Positions 39,155-49,534 are shown, counted from the stretch's first letter. The stretch: DNA of 64,000 nt from Verrucomicrobiota bacterium (GCA_003218375.1 QHNH01000010.1:125887-189886), one strand, 5' to 3'. Notes: generated by a model not told the origin, from the sequence alone. A program made the numbers and translations.

Positions 39155-42100
39155 CGGCCTGCCTGCCTCGCGCCGCCGTCGGGATCGCGAAACTTTCGAT
39201 TCGCTCCTTAATGTCGTGCACAAAGTTCGCGGCGCCGGCGCCGTTCACGACGCGATGATCGAACGTCAGTGAAAGCGTGATGACTTCCGCGAGCTGACTT
39301 TTCTTACCGTCGCCAATCGTTTCGTAATGCGCGGAGCCGACAAAGAGAGTCCCCACCGACGGCGGCACTACGATCGGCGCCGCGGCCCGAACACCGAATG
39401 CGCCCAGGCTGCTGATGACGAGCGGCGCATTCATCGCATCCACTCGGCCGGTGCGCGTTTCCGCGACGGTCTCGTTGTAGCGCTGAACGAAATCGGTCCA
39501 GTCGCGCGTGTTCGCATGAGTGACGACCGCCGTCGCGAGCCGATCGTCCTCGAGCGCGACGGCGATCCCGAGATCGAATTCGTCGTTCTCCACGATTTGG
39601 TCGTCGTCCAAAATGATCCGGCGAAATGGCGCGTGCTTTTCCATCGCCCGGACAACCGCCCACGCCACCATCACCGACGGCGACGCGGCATTCTTGCCCT
39701 CTTTCTTTTTCGCTTTCTCGCGCGCCGATCGAATCGCGTCCCAGCGCGCATCGATCTGAAGGTTTGCCGGAATGACGCGACCCAGCCTTCGCACGATCGT
39801 TGGCGAAAGCGCCGGCTCGATCGCTTTGCTTTTCTCTTTCTGTAGAGGCAGCCGCGCCGGCTGTTCGGCTATCGGTTCGGTATCACCATTTCTTTCGGCG
39901 GAAGCTTCGGATGACGATTGCAGCGCCCCGTCTTCGACTTGGATCGTCCCGAGTTCCTGCCCGATATCGACGGTCGCACCGACCTCGGTTTTCCATTCTC
40001 CCATCGTCCCGGCAATCGACGACTCGATCGGATAAACCGCCTTGTCGGTTTCCACTTCGCAAAGCGGATCGTCGAGCGCGATCTTGTCGCCTGGTTTCTT
40101 CAACAGCGTTACGATTTTCGCGTTGCGAATCCCTTCGCCCATGATCGGCACGATGATCTTTTGTTTGTTTGCCATGCGAGCGGGTTCTTTCTTTGGAGCC
40201 GGCCTGCCCTCAGGCCGGGGAGTTTCGATTCTGTCCGCAGGCGTAACGGCACGAGGGCGTGCCGTCTCCATGGCCATCGCGCGGCGCAGCGCGGCCACGA
40301 TGCGTTTCACATCCGGCAACGCCGCATACTCGTAGATCGGGTTGTACCCGATCATCACGTTCGCCTTGCTGACGAGAATCGGCGGCGCGTTCAGCTCGCT
40401 CCAAATCTCCGGCAAGCCCGCGAGATGCGCCACGATCATCTGGCCGACGCTGCAATTCTCGCTGTCCTCCTGGACGACAACGAGCCGTCCCGTCCGTGCG
40501 ACCGATTCCTCAATCGCCGCGCGATCCCACGGCACGATCGAGCGCAGATCGATCAGATCGACGCCGATCTCGCCGTCGATTTCCGCGAGCGCCTCGAGCG
40601 ATTTCTCGACGGTGTTGCCCCAGGCGACGAGCGTGACATCCGAGCCGGCATTGCGTTTTCGCGCCACTCCGAGCGGCGCCGCCTTCACCGGTTTCGTCGA
40701 TTCGTGCTCGGCCCAAAGCAAATGTTTCGGGACGAGCACGAACGTCGGATCTTCGCAGTGCATCGCCGTCCACAACAATCCGGCGGCGTCCTCCGGCGTG
40801 CTCGGGATGGCGACGTTGATCCCGGGATAATGGGCGAGTGCTGCCTCGTTCGCCTGGCTGTGCCACAAACTTCCCCCCGGAAGATACGCGCCGTACGGAG
40901 CGTAAATCACGACCGGGCAAGTCCAGGTGCCGAACGAGCGCCAGCGCAAGGTCGAGAGATTCGTCACGAGCTGGTTCCACGCGGGGCCGATGAAGTCGAT
41001 GAATTGCAGCTCGAACACCGGCCGCTTTCCGTACGAAGCGAGACCGCAGGCGACACCGAGGATCGTCGATTCAGCGAGCGGCGAGTTGTAGACCTGCTTC
41101 GGAAATTCGGTCGAAAGTTTTTGGGTCAGACGAAACACGCCGCCTTTCGGATCTTCAATGTCTTCGCCGAAGATGATGCGGCCGCTGTTCTCTTTCAGTC
41201 CAAGACGCAACGTCTGGTTGATCACGTCGCCGATGCGGTATTTACCCGGCGGCAGAACTTCATCGTCCAACTCTGGCAAATCGGCGGTGATCTGGATCTG
41301 CAACTCGTCCGCGGTGGGATCTTCCGCACGCTCGGCTTCCGCGAATTCATTGCGGATCCGCTCTTTGATTTCCTGGTCGAGCTTCGCGTATTCGTCGGCG
41401 GTTATGACGCCGTCGGCGATCAAGCGCTCGCTCCAGCGCTTTAACGGATCGCAGTTCTCGCACTCGGCCAATTCATCGGCAGTGCGGTAAAGTTTTTGGT
41501 CGTCGGAACTGGTGTGGCTCGAGAGCCGTTCCATGTTCACCCAGAAAAACGCGGGCCCGCCGCCGGCGCGCATCGACTCGAATGCTTTCGCACCCGCGTC
41601 GTAGATTTGCTGCACGTCGCTGCCATCAAGTTCCTGCCAGTCGTTAGGCTGAAGAACATCGAGCGCGCGCGGGTTAATTTTTCGCGTCGGACTGCTGATG
41701 CCGTATTTATTGTCCTCGACGACGAAGAGCACCGGCAGCTTTCGTTCTTTCGCAAAACAAACCGCTTCGAAAAAATCGCCCTGGCGCGTGGCGGCGTCGC
41801 CCACCGTGGTGACGACGACGTTCGGTTTGCTATCGAGTTGGATTCCCCACGCGATGCCGCACGCGGGGAGAAGCTGCGAGCCAGTCGGCGTGGGCACGCT
41901 CCAAATTCCTCGCGAGGCATAGCTATAATGCGACGGCATCTGGCGCCCGTGACTTTGGCCTTTGCGCTTCGCAAAATAATCGAGCGCCAATTCGCGCGAT
42001 GCCACACCGCGACCGAGGACGAGCGCACGGTCGCGGTAGTAGGGCACCACGTAATCGCCCTCGACCATGGCCACGCCGAGCGCCGCCAGCCCTTCGTGTC

Positions 42101-42227
42101 CCATGCCGGAAACATGGAAATGCCCTTTGCCCTGGCGATTCAAGTTTTGCTCGCGCAGGTCGCCGTGCCGGCTCTCGAGCAGGATCGTGAGCACGCGCAG
42201 TTTGTCTTCTTTATTAAGAGCGGGCAT
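39144..42227 (-). CDS. Single-polypeptide 2-oxoacid dehydrogenase: E1-alpha + E1-beta + E2 (lipoyl domain and acyltransferase)
   Basis: E1-alpha [33 protein letters not shown]1-beta [19 protein letters not shown]...[17 protein letters not shown]; after linker [20 protein letters not shown]: lipoyl [46 protein letters not shown]; acyltransferase [14 protein letters not shown]...[18 protein letters not shown]. Confidence 0.9.
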   Translation of the reverse strand: MPALNKEDKLRVLTILLESRHGDLREQNLNRQGKGHFHVSGMGHEGLAALGVAMVEGDYVVPYYRDRALVLGRGVASRELALDYFAKRKGQSHGRQMPSHYSYASRGIWSVPTPTGSQLLPACGIAWGIQLDSKPNVVVTTVGDAATRQGDFFEAVCFAKERKLPVLFVVEDNKYGISSPTRKINPRALDVLQPNDWQELDGSDVQQIYDAGAKAFESMRAGGGPAFFWVNMERLSSHTSSDDQKLYRTADELAECENCDPLKRWSERLIADGVITADEYAKLDQEIKERIRNEFAEAERAEDPTADELQIQITADLPELDDEVLPPGKYRIGDVINQTLRLGLKENSGRIIFGEDIEDPKGGVFRLTQKLSTEFPKQVYNSPLAESTILGVACGLASYGKRPVFELQFIDFIGPAWNQLVTNLSTLRWRSFGTWTCPVVIYAPYGAYLPGGSLWHSQANEAALAHYPGINVAIPSTPEDAAGLLWTAMHCEDPTFVLVPKHLLWAEHESTKPVKAAPLGVARKRNAGSDVTLVAWGNTVEKSLEALAEIDGEIGVDLIDLRSIVPWDRAAIEESVARTGRLVVVQEDSENCSVGQMIVAHLAGLPEIWSELNAPPILVSKANVMIGYNPIYEYAALPDVKRIVAALRRAMAMETARPRAVTPADRIETPRPEGRPAPKKEPARMANKQKIIVPIMGEGIRNAKIVTLLKKPGDKIALDDPLCEVETDKAVYPIESSIAGTMGEWKTEVGATVDIGQELGTIQVEDGALQSSSEASAERNGDTEPIAEQPARLPLQKEKSKAIEPALSPTIVRRLGRVIPANLQIDARWDAIRSAREKAKKKEGKNAASPSVMVAWAVVRAMEKHAPFRRIILDDDQIVENDEFDLGIAVALEDDRLATAVVTHANTRDWTDFVQRYNETVAETRTGRVDAMNAPLVISSLGAFGVRAAAPIVVPPSVGTLFVGSAHYETIGDGKKSQLAEVITLSLTFDHRVVNGAGAANFVHDIKERIESFAIPTAARGRQAAGT

Positions 42228-42297
42228 GGCGGAACCGGTGATGGTTGATCGGAACGGGCCAACACTCAACTGTCGATGCACCAGCATCAACCTCGTT

Positions 42298-42382
42298 TCG
42301 GAGGGACGTGCTTCCGCACGTCCGACTTGTTGTTTACGGCGGCGCGAAAGTTTTGGGACGTGCGGAAGCACTTCCCTCCGAG
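42298..42382. repeat. Intergenic inverted-repeat element, family A-prime (TCGGAGGGACGTGC...CCCTCCGA)
   Basis: TCGGAGGGACGTGCTTCCGCACGTCCGACTTG...GGGACGTGCGGAAGCACTTCCCTCCGA; same design as 55152-55237. Confidence 0.88.
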
Positions 42383-42396
42383 TAAGAGTTCGCTAC

Positions 42397-43506
42397 GTGA
42401 GCCAAACAAATGAAGTCACGGCTCCACTACGGGGCAGGGGAGTAATCGATCGCTATCGCGAATTCCTTCCGGTTTCGGATGCAACTCCCGTCGTGTCGTT
42501 AGGCGAAGGCGCAACGCCGTTGATTTTTTCTCCGCGCCTCAGCGCGATCGTCAGCCGCGGGTGTGAAGTTTATCTGAAGTACGAAGGATTGAATCCGACC
42601 TGTTCGTTCAAGGATCGCGGCATGACGGTAGCCGTTTCGAAAGCGCTGGAACGAGGAGCGGCCGCGGTCATCTGCGCGTCGACCGGCAACACCTCAGCGT
42701 CGGCCGCCGCGTATGCGGCCCGCGCCGGACTTCGATGTGCGGTTGTCTTGCCGGCAGGGAAAATCGCGAGCGGCAAATTGGTCCAGGCTTTCGCTTACGG
42801 CGCGAACGTCATCCCGATCGAAGGCAACTTCGACGATGCGCTCGTGATCGTGCGGAAGTTAGGCGAGCGCGCCGATTTCGCGATCGTCAACTCGATCAAT
42901 CCGGACCGGATCGCCGGCCAGATGACCGCCGCGTTTGAAATCGTGGACGATCTCGGGGATGCGCCCGCTCTCCATCTTCTGCCACTCGGCAACGCCGGAA
43001 ATCTCACCGCGTATTGGGCTGGCTACCGCGAATATCACGGCGCCGGAAAATCGCGAACAATTCCGGCGATGATCGGCTTTCAAGCAGCCGGCGCCGCACC
43101 TATCTTCCGTGGACGCGTCGTCGAAAATCCGGAAACGATCGCTTCCGCGATCCGGATCGGAAATCCCGCGAGCTGGAAAGCAGCGAGCCAGGCCGTCGCG
43201 AATTCCAAAGGCGCGGTCGATATCGTGACGGACGACGAGATCCTCGCCGCGCAGCATTGGCTCGCGAAGAACGAAGGAATTTTCGTCGAGCCCGCCAGCG
43301 CCGCTCCGATCGCCGGCCTGATGAAATGCTGCGACGACGCGCGCCGTCCCGCGTACTCGTTTGCGCAAATTCCGGAAGGTAGCCGAATCGTTTGTACCGT
43401 CACGGGTCACGGCTTGAAAGACCCCGATGTCATTGCCACCAGTTCCGCCGGTTTGAAAACAGTCGCGGCGAGCGAAGACGCTGTCCTGCGCGCCATTGAT
43501 TTTTAG
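42397..43506 (+). CDS. thrC: Threonine synthase
   Basis: [80 protein letters not shown] start at 42397, after the repeat. Confidence 0.93.
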   Translation: MSQTNEVTAPLRGRGVIDRYREFLPVSDATPVVSLGEGATPLIFSPRLSAIVSRGCEVYLKYEGLNPTCSFKDRGMTVAVSKALERGAAAVICASTGNTSASAAAYAARAGLRCAVVLPAGKIASGKLVQAFAYGANVIPIEGNFDDALVIVRKLGERADFAIVNSINPDRIAGQMTAAFEIVDDLGDAPALHLLPLGNAGNLTAYWAGYREYHGAGKSRTIPAMIGFQAAGAAPIFRGRVVENPETIASAIRIGNPASWKAASQAVANSKGAVDIVTDDEILAAQHWLAKNEGIFVEPASAAPIAGLMKCCDDARRPAYSFAQIPEGSRIVCTVTGHGLKDPDVIATSSAGLKTVAASEDAVLRAIDF

Positions 43507-43581
43507 CTGAGTTGACAGCCGCCCCGTATAAGCGAAACCATCCGCCGTGATTCTTCGCCTTCATTCCGTGCCGACTGCGCC

Positions 43582-44817
43582 ATGCGCCTGATCGTCCAGA
43601 AATACGGCGGCACCTCGGTCGGGTCGCCCGAGCGCATCCGGAATGTCGCGGGCAAAATTCTCGAGACCCAGCAGCAGGGTTGCCGGGTCGTGGCCGTGAT
43701 TTCCGCGATGGCGGGAGTGACTGATAACCTGATCAAACTCGCGCGCGAAACCGCGCCGCAACCGGAAGAGCGCGAACTGGACGTGTTGCTGGCGACCGGT
43801 GAGCAGGCTGCAATCGCGCTCATTGCGATGGCGATCAATGCGCTCGGGGGCCGGGCGATTTCGCTCACGGGCGCGGAAGCCGGCATCCTGACCGATCGCG
43901 CCCATACCCGCGCCAAGATCGCCAACATCACGCCGCGCCAAATCCACGCCTTGCTCGCAGAAGATTACGTCGTGGTCGTCGCCGGTTTCCAGGGACAAAA
44001 CGCCGATGGCGAAACCACGACCCTCGGTCGCGGCGGCTCCGATCTAACCGCGATCGCGCTCGCCGGCGCATTGAATGCCGATGCCTGCCAGATCTTCACC
44101 GACGTGGACGGCGTCTTCACGTGCGATCCGCGCGTCGTCTCGGATGCCCAGAAGATCGATGAAGTTTCCTACGACGAACTGCTCGAGATGGCCGGCGCCG
44201 GCTCGAAGGTGATGCAATCGCGCGCCGTCGAGTTCGCCAAGAAATTCGGCGTGGAATTCGAAGTGCGCTCCAGCCTCAAGGACGCGCCAGGAACGATCGC
44301 GAAAGAAGAGACCGCGAACATGGAAGACGTGGTCATCCGCGGGATCAGTCTGGAGCGCAATCAGGCGAAGGTCACAGTGGATGATGTCCGCGACGAGCCC
44401 GGCATCGCCGGTCAGATCTTTTCGACCATCGCCCGCAGCAACATCAGCGTGGACATGATTGTGCAGAGCGTCTCCGCGCACGGAACGACGGATGTTTCCT
44501 TCACGATGCATGAAAGCGATCTGCCCGCCGCGACCGAGCTGCTGACGCCGCTGGTCAAGGAAGTCCGGGCCGCCGGCCTGATCACCAAAGCGGGCGTGGC
44601 GAAGCTGAGCGTGGTCGGGATCGGCATGCGCTCCCATTCCGGCGTCGCCGCGCGGTTGTTCGATTGCCTCGGCAAAGGGGGCATCAACATCCAATTAATC
44701 TCGACCTCCGAAATCAAAATCGCCGTCGTCATCGACGGCCAGGACGCCGACCGCGCCGCCCAACTCACGCACGCCGAGTTCGGCCTCGCCAAGTTCGTCC
44801 CGCCGTCGCCGGAGTAG
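43582..44817 (+). CDS. lysC: Aspartate kinase
   Basis: MRLIVQKYGGTSVGSPERIRNVA, GFQGQNADGETTTLGRGGSDLTA, two ACT-type domains. Confidence 0.96.
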   Translation: MRLIVQKYGGTSVGSPERIRNVAGKILETQQQGCRVVAVISAMAGVTDNLIKLARETAPQPEERELDVLLATGEQAAIALIAMAINALGGRAISLTGAEAGILTDRAHTRAKIANITPRQIHALLAEDYVVVVAGFQGQNADGETTTLGRGGSDLTAIALAGALNADACQIFTDVDGVFTCDPRVVSDAQKIDEVSYDELLEMAGAGSKVMQSRAVEFAKKFGVEFEVRSSLKDAPGTIAKEETANMEDVVIRGISLERNQAKVTVDDVRDEPGIAGQIFSTIARSNISVDMIVQSVSAHGTTDVSFTMHESDLPAATELLTPLVKEVRAAGLITKAGVAKLSVVGIGMRSHSGVAARLFDCLGKGGINIQLISTSEIKIAVVIDGQDADRAAQLTHAEFGLAKFVPPSPE

Positions 44818-44945
44818 TCGGCGGCACGAACTGACCTCGCCCCGACCAAGGGGGATTTATTCAATACTCTAACCTTCTCCTCGCTCACCTTACAACATCA
44901 GACAATATATGTCATATGAAGTCACGTGGGGTTGCTGCTATATGG

Positions 44946-45423
44946 TTATGGTAATTGAAGACTCGGCACAGAACGCTTAACCGCCAAGATTGTAAGGACT
45001 GGGAGGTATTTCGTCAGAAAGTCGGGGCGACTGATATTGTCGGCGTCGTCACCGAAATTCTCTTTCACCCACAGCGGGTAAGACGATTTTCGCCTGACCG
45101 GGTCCTCCATAGCAAATCGCAGCTCAAAAAGCTCCATACGCGGCGTAAGGCTGGAAAAAACAAAGCGATAGCAGTCGGACGCAAAGCCGATTAGGGCCTC
45201 TGTTTCGTACAGTGAATGTTCAACCTCGGCATCTGGTTCGAACGCCCCGTGTTTAATAAAGTTTTGGAAATAGCTGAAACGGGCCGCATGTGCCGGACGT
45301 TGTTCAGACCGGATCGCCGCCTTGAAACCACAGCGTAATTGCCGTCTCCAATTGCCCCACAGCGGCCCTCTTTTTGTTGACGCGGATGGTCTTCTCGCCG
45401 GGCCTTACTAGAGGCTTTGCCCT
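44946..45423 (-). pseudogene. Disrupted hypothetical protein gene (two frames, internal loss near 45300-45310)
   Basis: One minus frame reads GEKTIRVNKKRAAVGQLETAITLWFQGGDPV then TGA (45304-45306); the overlapping frame continues RPAHAARFSYFQNFIKHGAFEPDAEVEHSLYETEALIGFASDCYRFVFSSLTPRMELFELRFAMEDP... to the stop at 44946. No good start in the second frame. Confidence 0.5.
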
Positions 45424-45672
45424 TTCGTGTCCTCTAGATTTGCGGCGACCCACGCATGGAATCGATCACATTATGCCCGCATCCGCGAACGCTCGATATG
45501 ACGGCGGATTACATGCGCCGGAAAGAGGATGCTGTCTTTGAACGTTTAACGGGCCTCCTGCTGCTGCTGCTGGGTGGAGTTATTTTACCGGTCACTCTGA
45601 GCTTTTGATCGCCACGCCCTCAAAGCGAGTGACGAACTCAGTCTCATAGCGTTCGAACATTACCGCGGCGTC

Positions 45673-46278
45673 TTATCGAGCCATCGGCAGCGGCTGAGGA
45701 AGTGCAACCGAATGGTCTTTAGCGAGCTGTTCGAGCTGGGTGTTAATCCGCAGATAATCTTCGCGGGAACGCATGTTAGCCCACGCTGCACGTAGTTCTT
45801 TCACCGTCTGATCGGGCACCGCTGGCGTAATTACATTTAGTCTTTGGTCAAAACTGGTGTTGAGCTGTAGGTCCAAAAGGATCCCGCCGGCTATAACCAT
45901 TGCGCCAAGGGTCAAGGCTGATCCCAACACGACGCCTCTGATCCGCCCGCGCAATGGGTGGGCTAACCTTTGCCGGCGTCGATTCTCCGCCCACCGCCGT
46001 GTCCATTCTTCGGGCAGCAGCCTTAAGCCTACCAAGCTCAACCCAAACGATGCACACACCATCATTAACCATAGTGCGAATAGTGCTGGCACCCAATCAC
46101 GCTTTCCAAGCGAAGCGTTGTAATATTGGCTGTCGATCAAGCCCGCCAACAACGCGCCGCCATATCGAAGGATCAATCCCCATGCGCTGCCAAGTAGAGG
46201 CTGAATTATCAGCAGAAGAAGCAGACCTGAAACGATACCGGCCCTAATATTCGCGCGAAACGCTCTGCTAATTGGCAT
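45673..46278 (-). CDS. Hypothetical membrane protein (about 4 TM)
   Basis: 201 aa with repeated hydrophobic segments; no family recognised. Confidence 0.5.
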   Translation of the reverse strand: MPISRAFRANIRAGIVSGLLLLLIIQPLLGSAWGLILRYGGALLAGLIDSQYYNASLGKRDWVPALFALWLMMVCASFGLSLVGLRLLPEEWTRRWAENRRRQRLAHPLRGRIRGVVLGSALTLGAMVIAGGILLDLQLNTSFDQRLNVITPAVPDQTVKELRAAWANMRSREDYLRINTQLEQLAKDHSVALPQPLPMAR

Positions 46279-46561
46279 TCGCGAAATCTATCACTTCACG
46301 CTTGCGCAGCCAAGCGCAAGCAGCTGTCGATTCGTCACGGCGCGTCAAGACGGCAAAAAATTGAACGGACCGAAAGCTCATTCGTTAGGCCGCCTTACGA
46401 GGAAAAACGTGAACTGTCTCTTCATATATGTCACATGAAGTAACGATTTGTTGCGACGTTTGCGGGTCGTCGACCGAAGATACGTACCGAGGAGGCCTCC
46501 CGGGAAATCGCGGGGCTTTCTGTGTTTTTCCCTGCCCGCGCCGCCAACCAGCGCGCTCTGG

Positions 46562-46924
46562 TTAGTCCGGCATGCGCGCGACGTTGCCGAAATTATCGAA
46601 GAGAGCCCATTTGCCGTTCGCTTCCTGGAAGAAGTTGGCGTCGAAGGCGAGTTTCCCGTCCGCGTTGAGGATCTGGACCGGGTAAACAGTCGTGCCTTCC
46701 GGGGCGGTGCCGCCTTTGGAGATTTGTTTTTCGCCGCGCTTGAACGTCTGGTCCGGCATCATCGCGGCCAGTTTGCGAATGATCTCTTCGGAAGGTCCCT
46801 CGCCCGACTTGGTATCTTCGGCGGCAAACAGAGCCGGCATTCGGTCCACTCCCAGAGCTGACTGCGATGAGCCAACGAGAGAGGACGCCATGCATAAAGC
46901 CACAAACGCATATTTCAATTTCAT
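46562..46924 (-). CDS. Secreted hypothetical protein
   Basis: MKLKYAFVALCMASSLVGSSQSALG signal peptide-like N-terminus. Confidence 0.6.
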   Translation of the reverse strand: MKLKYAFVALCMASSLVGSSQSALGVDRMPALFAAEDTKSGEGPSEEIIRKLAAMMPDQTFKRGEKQISKGGTAPEGTTVYPVQILNADGKLAFDANFFQEANGKWALFDNFGNVARMPD

Positions 46925-47100
46925 GATGCCGACATATCGCCGAAGAATTCTCGCGCTTCCATCTTTTTGGGCGCTCACTAGGTCAGCGAAGATAGGCGCG
47001 CAACGAAGACCAGATCGTGGGGTTTTTTACGTTTCCGGTATTCGAATGTTGACGAGCGGCCCTCGCTCGGGACATTGCCGGGCACTTCAAAAAGCACACC

Positions 47101-48303
47101 ATGACTAACACGACTTTTCTCCGTTCTCTGCTCGCCGCGGCTGCGCTGGCGGCATTGCCGTTTGGCGCGAAAACCTTGCGCGCGGCAACCGGCGACATCC
47201 TGGAAACAAATGAAGGAAACGTGATCCGGCTAAGGACGCTGGGCGGCACGCCAACCACGTTCGCGACCGGTTTGTCCAACCCGAAAGGCATTGTCTTTGA
47301 CGGCAATGGGCATGTTTATGTGGCCGATGCCGGCAAGAACGCGATCATCGTTTTCACTCTGCCTGATGGGACCGGATCAACTTTCGTTTCGGGGCTGAGC
47401 TCCCCCATCGGACTGGCTTTCGATATCGCCAGCAATCTGTATGAGGCCGACTCCGGCAGCGGCAATATTTTTAAGTTCGCTCCCGACGCGACGAAAACGA
47501 CTTTTGCCTCGAATGCAGGAGCACCCTCGGGTCTGGCGTTCGATAACAGCGGCAATCTTTTCGTAGCGGATTTCAGCGGCGGCAAGATTTACAAATACAC
47601 GCCGGCCGGGACCCAAAGCACTTTTGCGTCGGGCCTGGACCATCCGGCGGGGCTCGCGTTTGATAGCGCGGGAAATCTTTTTGAAGCGGATTCCGGCAGC
47701 GGCACCATTTTCAAATTCGCGCCTGATGGAACGAAGACGAGTTTTGCGACGGGATTGGGGCGGCCGTACGGCCTCGCGGTCGATGCGGGCGACAACCTGG
47801 TCGTGGCCGACAACGCAAACGGCGCGACGCTCCGTTACACACCGGCGGCGGTGAAGTCCACCGTCTTCCAGAGCAACTTCAACACGCCGCAGTTCCTCGC
47901 GATCGAGCCGGCGCAGCATCGATTGCTTAACATCAGCACCCGCGGTTTTATCCAGGGCGGCAACGACGTTTTGATCGCCGGTTTCGTCGTGGGCGGAACC
48001 GGGCCGGTCGGCACTTCGATTCTGGTGCGCGCTCTCGGGCCATCGCTCTCTGCTTTTGGGATCAGCAATCCGCTGCCCGACCCGGTGGTGGAATTGCGTG
48101 ACGCTTCCGGGACTTTGCTGGCTTCGAACAACGATTGGAGGGACACCCAGGAAACAGCGATCTCGGGAACTTCGCTCGCGCCAACGAACGATCGGGAATC
48201 CGCGATTCTGACCTCGCTCCACGGCGGCGCCTTCACGGCGATTGTCGGCAGCGCTACGGGTGCGCCCGGCACGGTGGTGGTGGAAGTTTATAACTTGCCG
48301 TAG
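47101..48303 (+). CDS. Secreted NHL/SMP-30-like beta-propeller with a C-terminal domain common in Verrucomicrobia-type secreted proteins
   Basis: Repeated units such as GLSNPKGIVFDGNGHVYVADAGKN / GAPSGLAFDNSGNLFVADFSGG / GLDHPAGLAFDSAGNLFEADSGSG; C-terminus LNISTRGFIQGGNDVLIAGFVVGGTGPVGTSILVRALGPSL. Confidence 0.85.
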   Translation: MTNTTFLRSLLAAAALAALPFGAKTLRAATGDILETNEGNVIRLRTLGGTPTTFATGLSNPKGIVFDGNGHVYVADAGKNAIIVFTLPDGTGSTFVSGLSSPIGLAFDIASNLYEADSGSGNIFKFAPDATKTTFASNAGAPSGLAFDNSGNLFVADFSGGKIYKYTPAGTQSTFASGLDHPAGLAFDSAGNLFEADSGSGTIFKFAPDGTKTSFATGLGRPYGLAVDAGDNLVVADNANGATLRYTPAAVKSTVFQSNFNTPQFLAIEPAQHRLLNISTRGFIQGGNDVLIAGFVVGGTGPVGTSILVRALGPSLSAFGISNPLPDPVVELRDASGTLLASNNDWRDTQETAISGTSLAPTNDRESAILTSLHGGAFTAIVGSATGAPGTVVVEVYNLP

Positions 48304-48352
48304 CCGGTTCGCGTCCGAGTCGTTAGGCCAATTGGGCCTGCGACCTCCGGTC

Positions 48353-48640
48353 TCACAATTTGATCAGCGCCATGATCAAAAGATCCATGGCCAGGATCCA
48401 GACGAGAATCACCTGCCAGAGCCGCAGGTTCCGCGCACCGTAATGGTCGCCCGCGACTTGCGGGTCACGCTCGAAAAGCCGCTTGCGGATCCGGAAGATG
48501 TGGAGCCCGCTGAAAAAAACGATCGCCAGGAGAACGCTGAAGACGATTCGAAGCGCGAGGACCGAGTCGCGGTGTTCATGGACAACGGCGAGGATGGCGC
48601 TGCTATCCATATATGATAGATCGCCGATGCGCTCCGGCAT
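48353..48640 (-). CDS. Small hypothetical membrane protein
   Basis: 95 aa with two hydrophobic segments. Confidence 0.55.
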   Translation of the reverse strand: MPERIGDLSYMDSSAILAVVHEHRDSVLALRIVFSVLLAIVFFSGLHIFRIRKRLFERDPQVAGDHYGARNLRLWQVILVWILAMDLLIMALIKL

Positions 48641-48667
48641 GGCCGGATGGAAGGCGCTAGCGTCGCG

Positions 48668-49534
48668 CTAGATATTGCTGCCGCTCCATTTCAGTTTCTG
48701 CCTAACCACGCCGAAGAACGAGACCCCTGGCAAGGATGCGAGCGGCAGGACGCGGCCTGATTTTTTAATTTCCACGCGCGTGGCGTTTTCGATCCGCAAC
48801 GGCTCGCGACCATCCACTGTCACAAAGACCGGATATTCGCGCTCGGTCACTTGGATTTCGATCACGGCATCTTCGTCCACGATGATCGAGCGATTCGTCA
48901 GGACGTGTGGGCAGATCGGCGTGATGACGAACGCGCCGGATTCCGGGGCCAGAATCGGCCCGCCCGCGGAAAGCGAGTAGGCCGTCGATCCAGTCGGCGT
49001 GGCGACAATCAGTCCGTCGGCGTTAAACTCCGTGAGCACTTCGCCATTCACGCTCGTTTTGAGGCGGATCAGGCGGGAAACTTCGCCGCGGCTGAAAACG
49101 ACGTCGTTCAATCCGGTCATGGTGGAACTTTCGCCGCCCGGAGTTTTCACCGCGACGTCGAGCAACGTTCGCTCGCTGAAAATCATTTTACCGGCTGCGA
49201 TGCATTCGACGGCTTCCACGTAGGCGCTGGAATTTGAGCAGGTCAGGAAACCAAGCGCGCCAATGTTAATCCCGAAGACGGGCTTGATGTTGTCGCCGAG
49301 CTGGCCCACCAAGTGAAGAATCGTACCGTCGCCGCCCAGGACAACGAGCAGGTCCGCTTCACGGCCCAGATCCGGAATCGCGCGGCCCCCCGGGAGCCCG
49401 GCCAAAGCGGCCGTGTTCTCCTCCAGCAATACCGTCAAGCCAGCCCGCTCCAGCTCCCTGACCAGCGTGCGCGTCAGCTCGGCGACCCCAGGTTTACCGG
49501 TGTGCGCGGTTAAACCGATTTTGTTCGGACGCAT
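48668..49534 (-). CDS. nadK: NAD kinase
   Basis: LLVVLGGDGTILHLVGQL, FGINIGALGFLT, FNADGLIVATPTGSTAYSLSAGGPIL. Confidence 0.95.
   Translation of the reverse strand: MRPNKIGLTAHTGKPGVAELTRTLVRELERAGLTVLLEENTAALAGLPGGRAIPDLGREADLLVVLGGDGTILHLVGQLGDNIKPVFGINIGALGFLTCSNSSAYVEAVECIAAGKMIFSERTLLDVAVKTPGGESSTMTGLNDVVFSRGEVSRLIRLKTSVNGEVLTEFNADGLIVATPTGSTAYSLSAGGPILAPESGAFVITPICPHVLTNRSIIVDEDAVIEIQVTEREYPVFVTVDGREPLRIENATRVEIKKSGRVLPLASLPGVSFFGVVRQKLKWSGSNI

Larger units (their letters stand above)
44905..46445. repeat. Imperfect direct repeat pair ATATATGTCA(T/C)ATGAAGT(C/A)ACG bracketing about 1.5 kb (copies at 44905-44926 and 46424-46445)
   Basis: atatatgtcatatgaagtcacg and atatatgtcacatgaagtaacg, same orientation. 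Confidence 0.65.

Noticed and set aside
39918-41444. 508-aa plus-strand ORF opposite the E1/E2 dehydrogenase
   Set aside because: Antisense shadow of a well-recognised coding frame in GC-rich DNA.
39144-42227. DHRVVNG (Asn for Asp) as proof of an inactive E2
   Set aside because: Some E2-like acyltransferases carry variants at this position; without alignment or assay it only merits mention.
44820-44905. tRNA or small RNA gene between lysC and the 1.5-kb island
   Set aside because: No cloverleaf or conserved RNA motif could be recognised by eye.
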